A stretch of DNA of 57,860 nucleotides from Phycisphaerae bacterium (GCA_016927755.1 JAFGLZ010000200.1:1-57860); one strand, 5' to 3'; shown: positions 43,819 through 52,845, counted from the stretch's first letter. Notes: a model not told the origin generated them from the letters alone. A program made the numbers and translations.

Positions 43819-45882
43819 GTGCTCTCCCTGGAAGCCTTCGATGGCTGGCCCACGCGCTTCGCGATGATTTTCACGGTTTGTTGGAGCGTGGCCGGCGGCC
43901 TGCAGCGATCGTTCGGCGTCGAGTTTCCCGGCGAGACTCCCGGTCCAGCCACGGTCCGGCGCGAGGCCGACCGAATCGTTCTCCGTAACGATGTCATCGC
44001 GGCAATGTGGTCGATCTCCCAGGGCCGACTCCGTCTAACAGAGGTCAAGAATCATCTGACGGGGGACCACGCACACGGCGACGACCAGGAGCTGTTCGTC
44101 CTGGGGATGGCAGATGGGAGCCAGGTAAGGGCGTCCGAGTTGCCGCTGTCCGGCCAATGCAGTCTCGTCAAGCTCGAGTCCCGGCCAGACGCCATCTCAA
44201 CCGCGCTTCACCATGGCGGCTGGCAGGCCGTCGCGACAATGACGGCGGGGGGAGACCTCCGAGTGGAGTGGCGGGCGACGCTCCGTGACGGATCGAACTA
44301 TGTCCGCCAGCAGATCACCGTATGCGCCGGCTCGCGAGAGGTTCCGATCCGACGGGCCGACTTGTTGAGCGTCCGCGCCCCGGACGCCCGCACGATCGGT
44401 GAGGTCGACGGCTCGCCTATTGTCGCCGGGACGCTGTTTCTATCCTGCGAAAGCCCGATGGCCACGAACCGGATCGAGGGCGATCGCGCCACGTGCTCGA
44501 TGCCCGTGTACTGCCCGCCGAGGCCGGGGCGATCGTGGACGGGCGGGTCGGTGATCGGCGTCGTGCCCAAGGGGCAGCTCCGTCGGGCGTTCCTACACTA
44601 CATCGAGCGCGAGCGGCCGCGTCCGTATCGATCGTTCCTGCACTACAACTCCTGGTACGACATCGCCTGGAGCGATCGCAAGATGAACGAGGCGCAGTGC
44701 CTCGATCGGATCGAACGGTTCAGCGATCAGCTCACCAAGCAGCGCGGCACGCGGCTTGACGCCTTCGTGTTCGACGACGGCTGGGACGACAACAAGACGC
44801 TATGGCTGTTCCACTCGGGGTTTCCCAATGGGTTCGGCCCGCTGGTCGCCGCCGCCAAGAAGGCCGATTCCGCCTTGGGCGTATGGCTCAGCCCCTGGGG
44901 CGGCTACGGGCCGGCCAAGGCCGAACGTCTCGAGTACGGCCGGACGCAGGGCTTCGAGACCAATCACGGCGGTTTCTCGCTCGCGGGGCCGACGTACTAC
45001 GAGCGGTTCCGCTCCGTCTGCATCGACATGATCCGAAAGTACGGCATGGCATACTTCAAGTTCGACGGCATCGGCAAAGGAAGCGCCGCCAAGGGCGCCG
45101 GCGCCGAGTTCGGGCCCGACATCGAGGCCCTCTTCCGTTTGCTCGCCGACCTGCGAGCAGTCAAACCGGACCTCTTCCTCAACGTGACTGCGGGAACCTG
45201 GCCGTCGCCGTTTTGGCTCTGGCACAGCGACGCGGTCTGGCGCGGTGGTGGGGATGCCAACCATCTCGGCGCGGGCTCGATGCGGCAGCAATGGCTGACC
45301 TATCGCGACACGATCACTTACAGAAAGACGGCCCGGGGCGCTCCGCTGTTCCCGCTCAACTCGCTGAAGTCGCAGGGGCTCTGCCTGGGCCAGCTCGGCA
45401 AGAATTATGCCAAGATGGCAGCGGACCCCAAGGACGTGATCGACGAGATCCGGATGATGATGGTCTCGGGCACGCAGCTTCAGGATCTCTTCGTCACCCC
45501 CGAGCTGATGACCTCCGAGATGTGGGACGCCCTGGCCGAGGCCGCGGCGTGGTGCCGCGCCAACGCCGACGTGCTCGTCGACAGCCATTGGGTTGGCGGC
45601 GATCCAAGTAAGGCCGAGGTCTACGGCTACGCCTCGTGGTCACCGCGCAAGGGCATCCTCGGCCTTCGGAATCCGTCGGACAAGGAGGCCGGCATCGACC
45701 TCGACATCGGACGCGCCTTCGAGTTGCCTGACAGTTCACCGCGCCGATACCGGCTGAAGAGCCCCTGGAAGCTGCAGCATCGTCATGACAATCTTGTGCT
45801 CGAGGCGGGGAGGCCGCACAGGCTGACGCTGCAGCCGTTCGAGACGCTGGTACTTGATGCGCTTCCGGTGGATACGCAGTAG
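43819..45882 (+). CDS. GH36/clan GH-D alpha-galactosidase-like hydrolase
   Basis: A 687-residue protein. The N-terminal beta-sandwich (to about residue 260) is followed by a TIM barrel with clan GH-D motifs: FVFDDGWDDN, YFKFDGIGKG with nucleophile D416, and HSDAVWRGGGD, which probably carries the acid/base aspartate. GH36 enzymes hydrolyse alpha-galactosides such as raffinose or galactomannan side chains. The GTG start 43819 has AAGAGG nine bases upstream and is close to the symporter stop (24 bases); ATG 43864 is an alternative. A hydrophobic stretch (MIFTVCWSVAGG) may be a signal peptide. Operon with the SSS carrier. Confidence 0.82.
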   Translation: MLSLEAFDGWPTRFAMIFTVCWSVAGGLQRSFGVEFPGETPGPATVRREADRIVLRNDVIAAMWSISQGRLRLTEVKNHLTGDHAHGDDQELFVLGMADGSQVRASELPLSGQCSLVKLESRPDAISTALHHGGWQAVATMTAGGDLRVEWRATLRDGSNYVRQQITVCAGSREVPIRRADLLSVRAPDARTIGEVDGSPIVAGTLFLSCESPMATNRIEGDRATCSMPVYCPPRPGRSWTGGSVIGVVPKGQLRRAFLHYIERERPRPYRSFLHYNSWYDIAWSDRKMNEAQCLDRIERFSDQLTKQRGTRLDAFVFDDGWDDNKTLWLFHSGFPNGFGPLVAAAKKADSALGVWLSPWGGYGPAKAERLEYGRTQGFETNHGGFSLAGPTYYERFRSVCIDMIRKYGMAYFKFDGIGKGSAAKGAGAEFGPDIEALFRLLADLRAVKPDLFLNVTAGTWPSPFWLWHSDAVWRGGGDANHLGAGSMRQQWLTYRDTITYRKTARGAPLFPLNSLKSQGLCLGQLGKNYAKMAADPKDVIDEIRMMMVSGTQLQDLFVTPELMTSEMWDALAEAAAWCRANADVLVDSHWVGGDPSKAEVYGYASWSPRKGILGLRNPSDKEAGIDLDIGRAFELPDSSPRRYRLKSPWKLQHRHDNLVLEAGRPHRLTLQPFETLVLDALPVDTQ

Positions 45883-46148
45883 GCGTCCTCCGATGCCTTA
45901 TCCGGCCCCGTCGCGTGCGGCAGGCAGCGGCGTAGCCAATCCCGTCGGAGCAGAATCATCTCATCACCATAACCTGTCCTCCAAGAGAAGGTTCCACGTT
46001 TCGATCGCCGTCTGATCCCTGCCTTTATCCCACTTGCGCCACATTACCCATTGACTCGTTAAGAGCTTGAGGCCTATCAACCTCTGACGGAACCGCGCGC
46101 GGTCCGTGGTTCCATTCCTCGAGTCTCAGGCTCGCGGAGGAGGTGAAA

Positions 46149-46949
46149 ATGCGATCCGCCATCATGTCGTGCTTCGTTCTCGTCCTGTCCGTACCCGGCT
46201 CGGCGCTCGGCGCGAGCTTCAGCGACGACTTCTCCGATGACGCCTACACCCAATCCAATTGGACGTTCTTCGACGTGCAGTTTGACGGGTCGTTTAGCCT
46301 TCGCTCCGCCACGGGCGTGGCCGATCAGGGCGTTCTCAGCTTGTCGTCTGATGCGGCGACGCCCCCGTACTTCGCTCACTACGCCATCGGCGTGGCGAAC
46401 CAGGCCTTCGACGGACCCTATACGCGCGTCCGAACGGCCGTCAGTTGGACGCAGGAACAGCTCGACGCCCGTCTGCAGAAGCAGATCGCCCTTCGGGCCA
46501 ATACCGACACCTTCACGACCCACCTGCTCAACCTGGATCCCGGCTCCGTCGGCATCAACTGCTTCAGTCTGCGAAGGATCGTCAACGGGAGCGAGTATTC
46601 CACGCAGGACGGTCCCACGATCACGTACGAGGCCGGCGTCGTCTACAACGTCGAGTTCGGCATCGACGGGGACCAGCTCTGGGGCAGGCTGTGGGTGGGC
46701 GATAGCTACGACGACCCGCTCGCGGAAGTCTTCGCCACCAACGACGAGATCCCCTGGGGATCGATCACCGGCAACACACAGGTCGGCGTTCGAACCTACC
46801 TCATGGACCCGTACACGCCGGCCGTCGTCGATTCCGCCTTTCATGGCAACACCCAGTTCGGCGGCGTCTTCGACGTCGTCCCAGAGCCCGCCTCACTCTT
46901 GCTCCTGGCCCTCGGCGGCGCCGGGGCGGCGTGCGGACGGCGGGCCTAG
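46149..46949 (+). CDS. PEP-CTERM sorting-domain exported protein
   Basis: A 266-residue protein with a signal peptide (IMSCFVLVLSVPGSALG). The body is a concanavalin-like beta-domain (FSDDFSDDAYTQSNWTFFDVQ; GVVYNVEFGIDGD). The C-terminus is a canonical PEP-CTERM signal: VPEPASLLLLALGGAGAACGRRA (PEP, hydrophobic helix, arginines), recognised by exosortase, which anchors or releases exported proteins in bacteria that produce exopolysaccharide. GGAGGAGGTG immediately precedes ATG 46149. It is monocistronic. The ligand is unknown. Confidence 0.88.
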   Translation: MRSAIMSCFVLVLSVPGSALGASFSDDFSDDAYTQSNWTFFDVQFDGSFSLRSATGVADQGVLSLSSDAATPPYFAHYAIGVANQAFDGPYTRVRTAVSWTQEQLDARLQKQIALRANTDTFTTHLLNLDPGSVGINCFSLRRIVNGSEYSTQDGPTITYEAGVVYNVEFGIDGDQLWGRLWVGDSYDDPLAEVFATNDEIPWGSITGNTQVGVRTYLMDPYTPAVVDSAFHGNTQFGGVFDVVPEPASLLLLALGGAGAACGRRA

Positions 46950-47038
46950 GGCGCGCCTCTCCGTTCGGCCAAATACTCTTCGCGAGCCGCAAAACCCCTT
47001 GCAGGCTGCAATCCGTGTCAGTAGGGTAATAGCTCTAA

Positions 47039-47062
47039 GTGCCCGGTGGCGATGCCGGGCAC
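47039..47062. terminator. Hairpin between PEP-CTERM gene and cytochrome peroxidase gene
   Basis: GTGCCCGG (47039-47046) pairs perfectly with CCGGGCAC (47055-47062) over an eight-base loop. There is no T-run. It may be a weak terminator or a 5'-UTR structure of the downstream peroxidase gene. Confidence 0.4.
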
Positions 47063-47107
47063 GAATAGCGCTGAGAACCGTGCGAGCCAGATCAGGGGTG
47101 TCAACCG

Positions 47108-48208
47108 ATGACGATGCAAACGCTTGTTCCGAAGGTCGGTCTGAGTGGGGCCGCGGCAGTCCTCATCTTCCTGTCCGTCGGGTGTCAGAAGTCGGACGAG
47201 CCCAAGAAGCCGTCCACCGGGGACAAGGCTCAGTCGGCCAAGCCGGTCGCGGAACCCGTGACCGCCTCGTTCGAGGTCAAGATCCCCGAGGGATTGCCGC
47301 CGCTGCCCATTCCCAAGGACAACCCGATGACGGCCGAGAAGGTCGAGCTCGGCAAGATGCTCTACTTCGACAAGCGGATGAGCAAGGACAAGACCGTCTC
47401 GTGCGCCACCTGTCACGATCCGAAGATGGCCTGGACCGAGCACCGCGCGACCAGCAAGGGCATCAAGGACCAGGTCGGCGATCGCAACTCACCGACCGTC
47501 ATCAACGCCGCCTACATGACCAGCCAGTTCTGGGACGGGCGGGCCGCGACGCTCGAGGAGCAGGCGGTCGGGCCGATCGAGAACCCCATCGAGATGGGCC
47601 ACGACCTGGTCGCCGTCTGTGCCGAGTGCGAGAAGGTCCCGGCGTACAAGGAGAACTTCCAGAAGGTCTTCGGAACGGACGTAACTAAGGAAGGCATCGC
47701 CAAGGCGATCGCTGCGTTCGAGCGAACCATCCTGAGCGGCAACTCGCCGTACGACAAGTTCAAAGCCGGCGACGCGAAGGCCCTTACCGACGCGCAGAAA
47801 CGCGGTATGGAGCTCTTCATGGGCAAGGCCTCGTGTTCGACCTGCCACGCGCCGCCCATCTTCAGCAACATGCAGTTCTATAACGCGGGCGTGAGCTGCG
47901 ACAAGAAGAATCCGGACGAAGGCCTGAAGAAGGTCACCAAGAAAGACAGCGATATGGGCAAATTCCGCGTCCCGCACCTCCGCGAGGTCGCCAACACCTA
48001 CCCGTACTTCCACGATGGCAGCGTCGAGAAGTTGGAGGATGCGGTGGCCTTCATGGCCGGTGGCGGCAAGGACAACTCGAACCTATCGATGCTCATGAAG
48101 GCCGTACGAGGCGCCGGCCTCAACGACCAGGACAAGAAGGACCTCGTCGAGTTCCTCAAGGCTCTCTCAGGAGATTATCCCAAGATCGATCCGCCGAAGC
48201 TGCCGTAG
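47108..48208 (+). CDS. Di-haem cytochrome c peroxidase (MauG/CCP family) lipoprotein
   Basis: A 366-residue protein. A lipoprotein signal ends at C26 (FLSVGC), so it is anchored to a membrane facing the periplasm. Two c-type haem motifs are present: CATCH at residues 99-103 and CSTCH at 243-247, each with the usual methionine or histidine context of bacterial di-haem peroxidases. The enzyme reduces hydrogen peroxide with electrons from cytochrome c, or acts as a MauG-like oxidase. A histidine near PYFHDGSVEKLEDAV is conserved. Start ATG 47108. Preceded and followed by hairpins, so monocistronic. Confidence 0.93.
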   Translation: MTMQTLVPKVGLSGAAAVLIFLSVGCQKSDEPKKPSTGDKAQSAKPVAEPVTASFEVKIPEGLPPLPIPKDNPMTAEKVELGKMLYFDKRMSKDKTVSCATCHDPKMAWTEHRATSKGIKDQVGDRNSPTVINAAYMTSQFWDGRAATLEEQAVGPIENPIEMGHDLVAVCAECEKVPAYKENFQKVFGTDVTKEGIAKAIAAFERTILSGNSPYDKFKAGDAKALTDAQKRGMELFMGKASCSTCHAPPIFSNMQFYNAGVSCDKKNPDEGLKKVTKKDSDMGKFRVPHLREVANTYPYFHDGSVEKLEDAVAFMAGGGKDNSNLSMLMKAVRGAGLNDQDKKDLVEFLKALSGDYPKIDPPKLP

Positions 48209-48288
48209 CGAGTGGAAGACGAGACGGAAGCACGGGGTGGGTCCCATCACGGGCTCGCCACAGACTCGGATGCGATCGAGATACGAAG

Positions 48289-48319
48289 CGGCCGACCCGC
48301 CGGCGCGGCGGGTCGGCCG
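48289..48319 (+). terminator. Perfect 13-bp hairpin after the peroxidase gene
   Basis: CGGCCGACCCGCC (48289-48301) pairs perfectly with GGCGGGTCGGCCG (48307-48319) across a five-base loop, then TTGT. It begins 80 bases after the stop codon and is a strong terminator candidate. Confidence 0.7.
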
Positions 48320-48467
48320 TTGTCATGATGGACCGCCTGCGCCGGTTTTCGACGCTCGGATCGGCCCGCCCTTGCCGGGAGCACCTGGTTGCGTTACCGT
48401 GACGCCCCGACGTTTCTGTGGCATCTTTCGAGATACTCCGTTTCGTATCGCTTGCTGAGGACATGCC

Positions 48468-49481
48468 ATGCCAGACAAGGTCAAACTCGGGTTCATCGGA
48501 TCGGGCGGGATCGTGCGGAGCCACCTGGAGCAGGGGCTCAAGGACTTCAAAGACGTCGACTTCGTCGCCTGGTGCGACCTGAACGAGGCCACCGCCGCGG
48601 CCCGCAAGGAGCAGGTCGGCGGTAGGGGCGAGATCTACACCGACGCCGAAGAGATGCTCGACAAGGCTAGGCCCGACGCCGTGTTCATCATGCTCCCGCC
48701 GTTCGCGCACGGCAAGGCCGAGGACCTCGTCGTCGCGCGAAAGCTGCCCTTCTTCATCGAGAAGCCCGTCGCCATCGACCTGGAGACCGCCCGGCGGACC
48801 GCCAAGGGCGTGACCAAGCACAAGCTCATCACCTCCGTCGGCTACATGACCCGCTATCGCGCGTCCGTGCAGCGCGTGCTGGAGATCCTCAAGAAGCAGA
48901 AGCCCGTCTACCTGCATGGCGGGTGGGTCGGCGGCGGCCCGCAGGTCTATGAGGGCATCTGGCGCTGGTGGGTCCAGAAGGACAAGTCCGGCGGGCAGTT
49001 CCTCGAGCAGACCACGCACACGACCGACCTTGCAAGGTATCTCTTCGGCGACGTGACGCACGTCTACGCCGTGGCCGTCCGCGATCGCAAGAAGCGTCCG
49101 AGCTTCTACACGATCGAGGACGCCTCGATGGTGCAGCTCACCTTCGCAAACGGCGCGGCCGGCAATCTCGTCAGTTCATGCAGCACGAGCCAGGGCGGCG
49201 GCGTCCGGTTGGAGGTCCAAGCGACCGACATGCGGGCGATGTTTACCGGCTGGGAGCAGAGCGTCGAGATCCAAATGCCCGACGGCGAACGAATCACCAT
49301 CCCCGGCGAGGACAACATCTTCGCCAAGGAGGACCGCGCCTTCGTCGACTCCGTCAAGGCCGGCAAGAACAAGGGCATCCTGGCCACCTACGAAGAGGAC
49401 GGCCTGAAGGCGACCGAGATCGCCGTCGCCGCGAACCGATCGATGGAGACGCGCCAAGTGATTGAGCTGAAGAAGCTCTAG
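48468..49481 (+). CDS. Gfo/Idh/MocA family oxidoreductase
   Basis: A 337-residue NAD(P)-dependent dehydrogenase. The N-terminal Rossmann fold (KLGFIGSGGIVRSH; VDFVAWCDLN) is followed by the EKP motif (FFIEKPVAIDLETA) with the catalytic lysine, and the C-terminal domain has TTHTTDLARYLFG with a conserved histidine. No signal peptide, so cytosolic. Family members oxidise or epimerise sugars and inositols. AGGACATGCC-type context precedes ATG 48468, 150 bases after a terminator. Substrate unknown; the location between peroxidase and xylanase genes gives no strong clue. Confidence 0.92.
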   Translation: MPDKVKLGFIGSGGIVRSHLEQGLKDFKDVDFVAWCDLNEATAAARKEQVGGRGEIYTDAEEMLDKARPDAVFIMLPPFAHGKAEDLVVARKLPFFIEKPVAIDLETARRTAKGVTKHKLITSVGYMTRYRASVQRVLEILKKQKPVYLHGGWVGGGPQVYEGIWRWWVQKDKSGGQFLEQTTHTTDLARYLFGDVTHVYAVAVRDRKKRPSFYTIEDASMVQLTFANGAAGNLVSSCSTSQGGGVRLEVQATDMRAMFTGWEQSVEIQMPDGERITIPGEDNIFAKEDRAFVDSVKAGKNKGILATYEEDGLKATEIAVAANRSMETRQVIELKKL

Positions 49482-49489
49482 GGGCCGCA

Positions 49490-49600
49490 GGGGTCTGGCT
49501 CCTTTTCCGCTCTTCCGCGCGAGGTCTCCTCTCCGGACGGAACGCAGGGCCAACGCGATCCTTGCCGTGGGGAGGGTTCTCGGAAAAGGTGTCTGACCCC
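49490..49600. repeat. REP-like inverted repeat pair between two genes
   Basis: The sequence GGGGTCTGGCTCCTTTTCCG at 49490-49509 is matched in inverted orientation by CGGAAAAGGTGTCTGACCCC at 49581-49600 (17 of 20 positions). The 'GGGGTCTGxCxCCTTTTCC' core resembles intergenic REP-type elements I know from planctomycete and deltaproteobacterial genomes. It spans the gap between the oxidoreductase stop (49481) and the xylanase start. No transposase is present. Confidence 0.55.
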
Positions 49601-49620
49601 ATCAGCGAGGGAGGCGATGG

Positions 49621-51009
49621 ATGAAGCGCCGCTGGAATTGCCGCCGTGCGGTTGTCCTTGCTGCGACTTGCTGCTCCTGCAGTGCATTGTATGGACAGGA
49701 GCAGGGCAAAGCCCCTGACGTCTACCGCGCTCTGTGGAACGATCCGCGTGTTGCCAATCGCATCAGCGACGGCATCGAGAAACACCGCAAGGGCGACGCG
49801 GTGATTGTCGTGACGGGCGCCGACGGCAAGCCCGTCGCGGGCGCCGAGGTGGAGGCCAAGCAGCTCACGCACGACTTCCTCTTCGGGTGCAACTGCTTCT
49901 TCCTGGGCCATTTCAAAGAGCCGGCCAAGAACGCCGAATACGAGCAGCGCTTCGCACAGGTCTTCAATTTCGCATCGGCCCCATTCTACTGGTCCGACCT
50001 CGAACCCCAGCAGGGCCACCCACGCTTCGCCAAGGACTCGCCGTTCGTCTACCGCCGCCCTCCGCCCGATCTGTGCGTCGAGTTCGCCCGGGAATACGGC
50101 CTGACCCTCAAGGGGCACCCGCTGATGTGGGATCACTTCGCTCCGAAGTGGCTGCCCAAGGACAAGGACCAGGTCGCCTCGCTGATCTCGGCCCGGATGG
50201 CCGAAATCGCCCGGCGGTGCGCCGACAAGATCAAGATCTGGGACGTCGTCAACGAGACGATCGTCGGCAAGCGCGCCTGCGTCGTGCCCGACGACTACGT
50301 CGCCTGGTGCTTCAAGGAGGCCGACCGCCGGTTCCGTCCCGATAACGTCCTGTTGAGTAATGAGACGCTGAGCGTCTCCCACAGGTACGTCGGGCCGGAC
50401 GGCCGTCAGAGTCCCTACTATCGCATGCTGAAGGACCTGATCGGGCGAGGCGTCCGCGTCGACGGCATCGGCATGCAGTTCCACATCGCCGACACCCGAG
50501 ACGTGCTTGCCGGCAAGGCCCATACGCCGGAGCACCTCTTCAAGGTGTACGACCTGTACCGCGAGTTCGACCGGCCGCTCTACATCACCGAGATGTCGAT
50601 CGGAACGGCAGGCAAGGGTGCGGAGGGCCAGCCCGTTCAGGCCGAAATCACCCGAAACTCCTACCGCCTCTTCTTCAGCATCGAGCACATGGCTGGCGTG
50701 ACGTGGTGGAACCTTGGCGACGGCATGGCCCATAAGTGGCAGGGCGGCACGGACGAGAACCGGTGGCAGGCCGGCCTGCTCGACGAGGGTCTGCGGCCCA
50801 AGCAGGCTTACCACGTGCTGGATCGGCTGATTAACCACGAGTGGAAGACACGCGTCGTCGGTCGGACCGACGTAAGGGGTGAGTTCACGTTTCGCGGCTT
50901 CCACGGGACGTATGAGGTGAAGGTCGGGTCTGGGAAACGAACGAACACGTTCACGATCGGCGTGTCGAAGGAACGTGCCGCTCGCTATGAGTTGCGTGTG
51001 AAGGACTGA
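49621..51009 (+). CDS. Secreted GH10 endo-1,4-beta-xylanase
   Basis: A 462-residue enzyme with a cysteine-rich signal region (VVLAATCCSCSALYG). A short beta-domain (VTGADGKPVAGAEVEAKQLTHDFLFG) leads into the GH10 TIM barrel from about residue 85. Acid/base E212 lies in WDVVNETIV, the nucleophile E324 in YITEMSIG, with the strongly conserved GHPLMWDHFAP and DGIGMQFH blocks. The reaction is hydrolysis of beta-1,4 bonds in xylan with retention. A C-terminal strand domain follows residue 400. Start ATG 49621; the gene downstream, a hydroxypyruvate-isomerase-like protein, is 63 bases away and may be co-transcribed. Confidence 0.93.
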   Translation: MKRRWNCRRAVVLAATCCSCSALYGQEQGKAPDVYRALWNDPRVANRISDGIEKHRKGDAVIVVTGADGKPVAGAEVEAKQLTHDFLFGCNCFFLGHFKEPAKNAEYEQRFAQVFNFASAPFYWSDLEPQQGHPRFAKDSPFVYRRPPPDLCVEFAREYGLTLKGHPLMWDHFAPKWLPKDKDQVASLISARMAEIARRCADKIKIWDVVNETIVGKRACVVPDDYVAWCFKEADRRFRPDNVLLSNETLSVSHRYVGPDGRQSPYYRMLKDLIGRGVRVDGIGMQFHIADTRDVLAGKAHTPEHLFKVYDLYREFDRPLYITEMSIGTAGKGAEGQPVQAEITRNSYRLFFSIEHMAGVTWWNLGDGMAHKWQGGTDENRWQAGLLDEGLRPKQAYHVLDRLINHEWKTRVVGRTDVRGEFTFRGFHGTYEVKVGSGKRTNTFTIGVSKERAARYELRVKD

Positions 51010-51071
51010 AAGAGAAAGAAGCAGCAGAGTGCGTTTCGGCGTACCTGCCCGAGAACCGCGAGGAGACCACC

Positions 51072-51851
51072 GTGCGAATCAAACAATCCGTGTGCTACCC
51101 GATCATGAAGACGGACCAGATGACGCTGGACGACCTGTTCAAGGCCTCGGCGCGGATCGGCTACGCCGCCGTCGAGATGTGGGGGCGCGGCGACGACTTC
51201 GAGGACGTCTGCGCTTTGGCCAAGAAGCACAAGCTCGTCGTGGCCAGCATGGTCGGCCACGCCTCGCTGCCCGACGGGCTGAACAAGCGCTCGAACCACG
51301 AGCGGATCGAGGCGGAGCTGAAGGAATCCATCGACCTGGCGGCCAAGCACGGCATTCGCGGCGTGATCTGCTTCAGTGGAAACCGCCAGCCCCACATGAG
51401 CGAGATGGAGGCCATCGAGGCCTGCGTCGACGGCCTCCGCCTCGTCGCGCCCTATGCCGAGGCCAAGGGCGTCAACGTCAACCTGGAGCTGCTCAACTCG
51501 AAGCGCGACCATGCCGGCTATCAGTGCGATCACACCGCCTGGGGCGCGGCCGTCGTCCAGCGGGTCGCCAGCCCCTGCGTCAAGCTGCTCTACGACATCT
51601 ACCACATGGCGATCATGGAGGGCGACCTCATCCAGACGATCCGCGACCACATCCAGTGGATCGGCCACTTCCACACCGCCGGCAACCCGGGCCGGAACGA
51701 CATGGACGACACGCAGGAACTCAACTATGCTGGTATCTGTAAAGCCATCGCTCAGACGGGCTACGATCTCTACGTCGGTCACGAGTTCAAGCCCAAAGGC
51801 GATGTGATCGAAGCCCTCGAGAAGACGTTCAAGCTGTGTGATCAATCGTAG
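51072..51851 (+). CDS. Hydroxypyruvate isomerase-like sugar isomerase
   Basis: A 259-residue cytosolic TIM-barrel protein of the xylose isomerase-like family, closest to hydroxypyruvate isomerases. Metal ligands are recognisable: E in VNLELLNSK, D-x-x-H in LLYDIYHMAIM and H in GHFHTAGNPG, plus a final E in VGHEFKP. GTG 51072 has AGGAGA upstream and only 63 bases separate it from xylanase. It probably interconverts a ketose or an aldonic derivative. No signal peptide, in contrast with three related isomerases in the window. Confidence 0.88.
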   Translation: MRIKQSVCYPIMKTDQMTLDDLFKASARIGYAAVEMWGRGDDFEDVCALAKKHKLVVASMVGHASLPDGLNKRSNHERIEAELKESIDLAAKHGIRGVICFSGNRQPHMSEMEAIEACVDGLRLVAPYAEAKGVNVNLELLNSKRDHAGYQCDHTAWGAAVVQRVASPCVKLLYDIYHMAIMEGDLIQTIRDHIQWIGHFHTAGNPGRNDMDDTQELNYAGICKAIAQTGYDLYVGHEFKPKGDVIEALEKTFKLCDQS

Positions 51852-51910
51852 CGCGCCTCGGGAGGCGCGTCTCTTGGAGACCCGATCCGAGAATCAGGGA
51901 GGAGGACAGC

Positions 51911-52255
51911 ATGCTTGGCAAGCTCGCACGTGTTCATTCGCTAACGCTTGTGGTCGCCATACTACTACTGGCGGTGTCGATGTGGGGATGTGTCCCCTCG
52001 AGCAATCCCCCCGGCAACGAGGACACCGTAGTGATCGTGACGTACACCAGCGGCAGCGGGTCGGTGACCATCGATCCGCCGGCGCAGTACGGCTTCGCCG
52101 GGTACGATCCCGGCACGATTATCACGCTGACGGCCACGCCAGCGGACGGCTGGAACTTCTCGAACTGGGCCGGAGGGATCGAGAGCACGGATAACCCCGT
52201 CCAGTTCGCGATCACCGCCAACCTGTCAATCGGGGCCTTCTTCCAGCAAGACTGA
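51911..52255 (+). CDS. Small lipoprotein with single InlB B-repeat-like domain
   Basis: A 114-residue predicted lipoprotein: signal peptide with lipobox SMWGC (C27), then a short linker and one divergent InlB B-repeat-like domain (VTYTSGSGSVTIDPP; TLTATPADGWNFSNWAGG; ITANLSIGAFF). The same fold occurs near the C-terminus of the two DPN-rich proteins. Such domains are found in adhesins and exported proteins and probably mediate surface contact. AGGGAGGAGGA precedes ATG 51911. Monocistronic; no known partner. Confidence 0.75.
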   Translation: MLGKLARVHSLTLVVAILLLAVSMWGCVPSSNPPGNEDTVVIVTYTSGSGSVTIDPPAQYGFAGYDPGTIITLTATPADGWNFSNWAGGIESTDNPVQFAITANLSIGAFFQQD

Positions 52256-52291
52256 GCGGCAAGGTCCGTTCCTGCGGGGCTGTTCTCACGC

Positions 52292-52768
52292 TCAGCGCAT
52301 CGGGTGTTGCGTGGACAGCTTGTTGTCCACGATGAACCCGGTGATCTCGCGGACGATCTCCGGCAGGTACGATTGGTCGATGACCAGCCATCCGAATCGG
52401 GTCTGAAATCCCGCTTCGAATCTGGCCACATCGGGATGTCCCGGGGCATCGTCCTTCAACCATTGCCCGTCCGCGATCTTTCCAGCCACCAGCACAATCC
52501 CGCGTGCCGGCTGTGCAACCGTAAAGGTCAACTCGATGTTCTCCCCGAAGTTCGTCAGTCTTGCGGTGCCTTCCATTCGCTCGCGGATCCGCTGCAGCTC
52601 GTCGGCGAACCGGGCTAGGTTCCAGCCATACAGGGCGAAGGAGAACCTGAAACTGCCGGACCACGTCGTGAAGGTGATCTCGGCGTCGGCCTCATCGTCG
52701 GAGGTCTTCGAAAGCTCCAGGACGAGCTGAGGAATCGGGCTGGTTTCGCCTTTCAGCAGCAGTCGCAC
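52292..52768 (-). CDS. WapI-like hypothetical protein (158 aa)
   Basis: A 158-residue soluble protein of unknown function. The pattern of short strands, TWSGSFRFSFALYGWNLARFADELQRIRE and later strands, resembles the WapI-type immunity-protein family, which neutralises a contact-dependent toxin, but the resemblance is weak. No toxin gene is nearby. Codon use is like neighbours. Lies convergent to the small lipoprotein gene and upstream of the sialidase-like gene (opposite order). Confidence 0.5.
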   Translation of the reverse strand: MRLLLKGETSPIPQLVLELSKTSDDEADAEITFTTWSGSFRFSFALYGWNLARFADELQRIRERMEGTARLTNFGENIELTFTVAQPARGIVLVAGKIADGQWLKDDAPGHPDVARFEAGFQTRFGWLVIDQSYLPEIVREITGFIVDNKLSTQHPMR

Positions 52769-52845
52769 GGCGGCACCTGTGGCAGAACGGTCAGGTCTGT
52801 CGGAGAAACACTCTTACACAGATTCTCCTGGCTTACGCGACAAAG

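Noticed and set aside
46077..46844. Minus-strand frame opposite the PEP-CTERM gene
   Set aside because: Shadow of a gene with signal peptide, PEP-CTERM and strong ribosome binding site.
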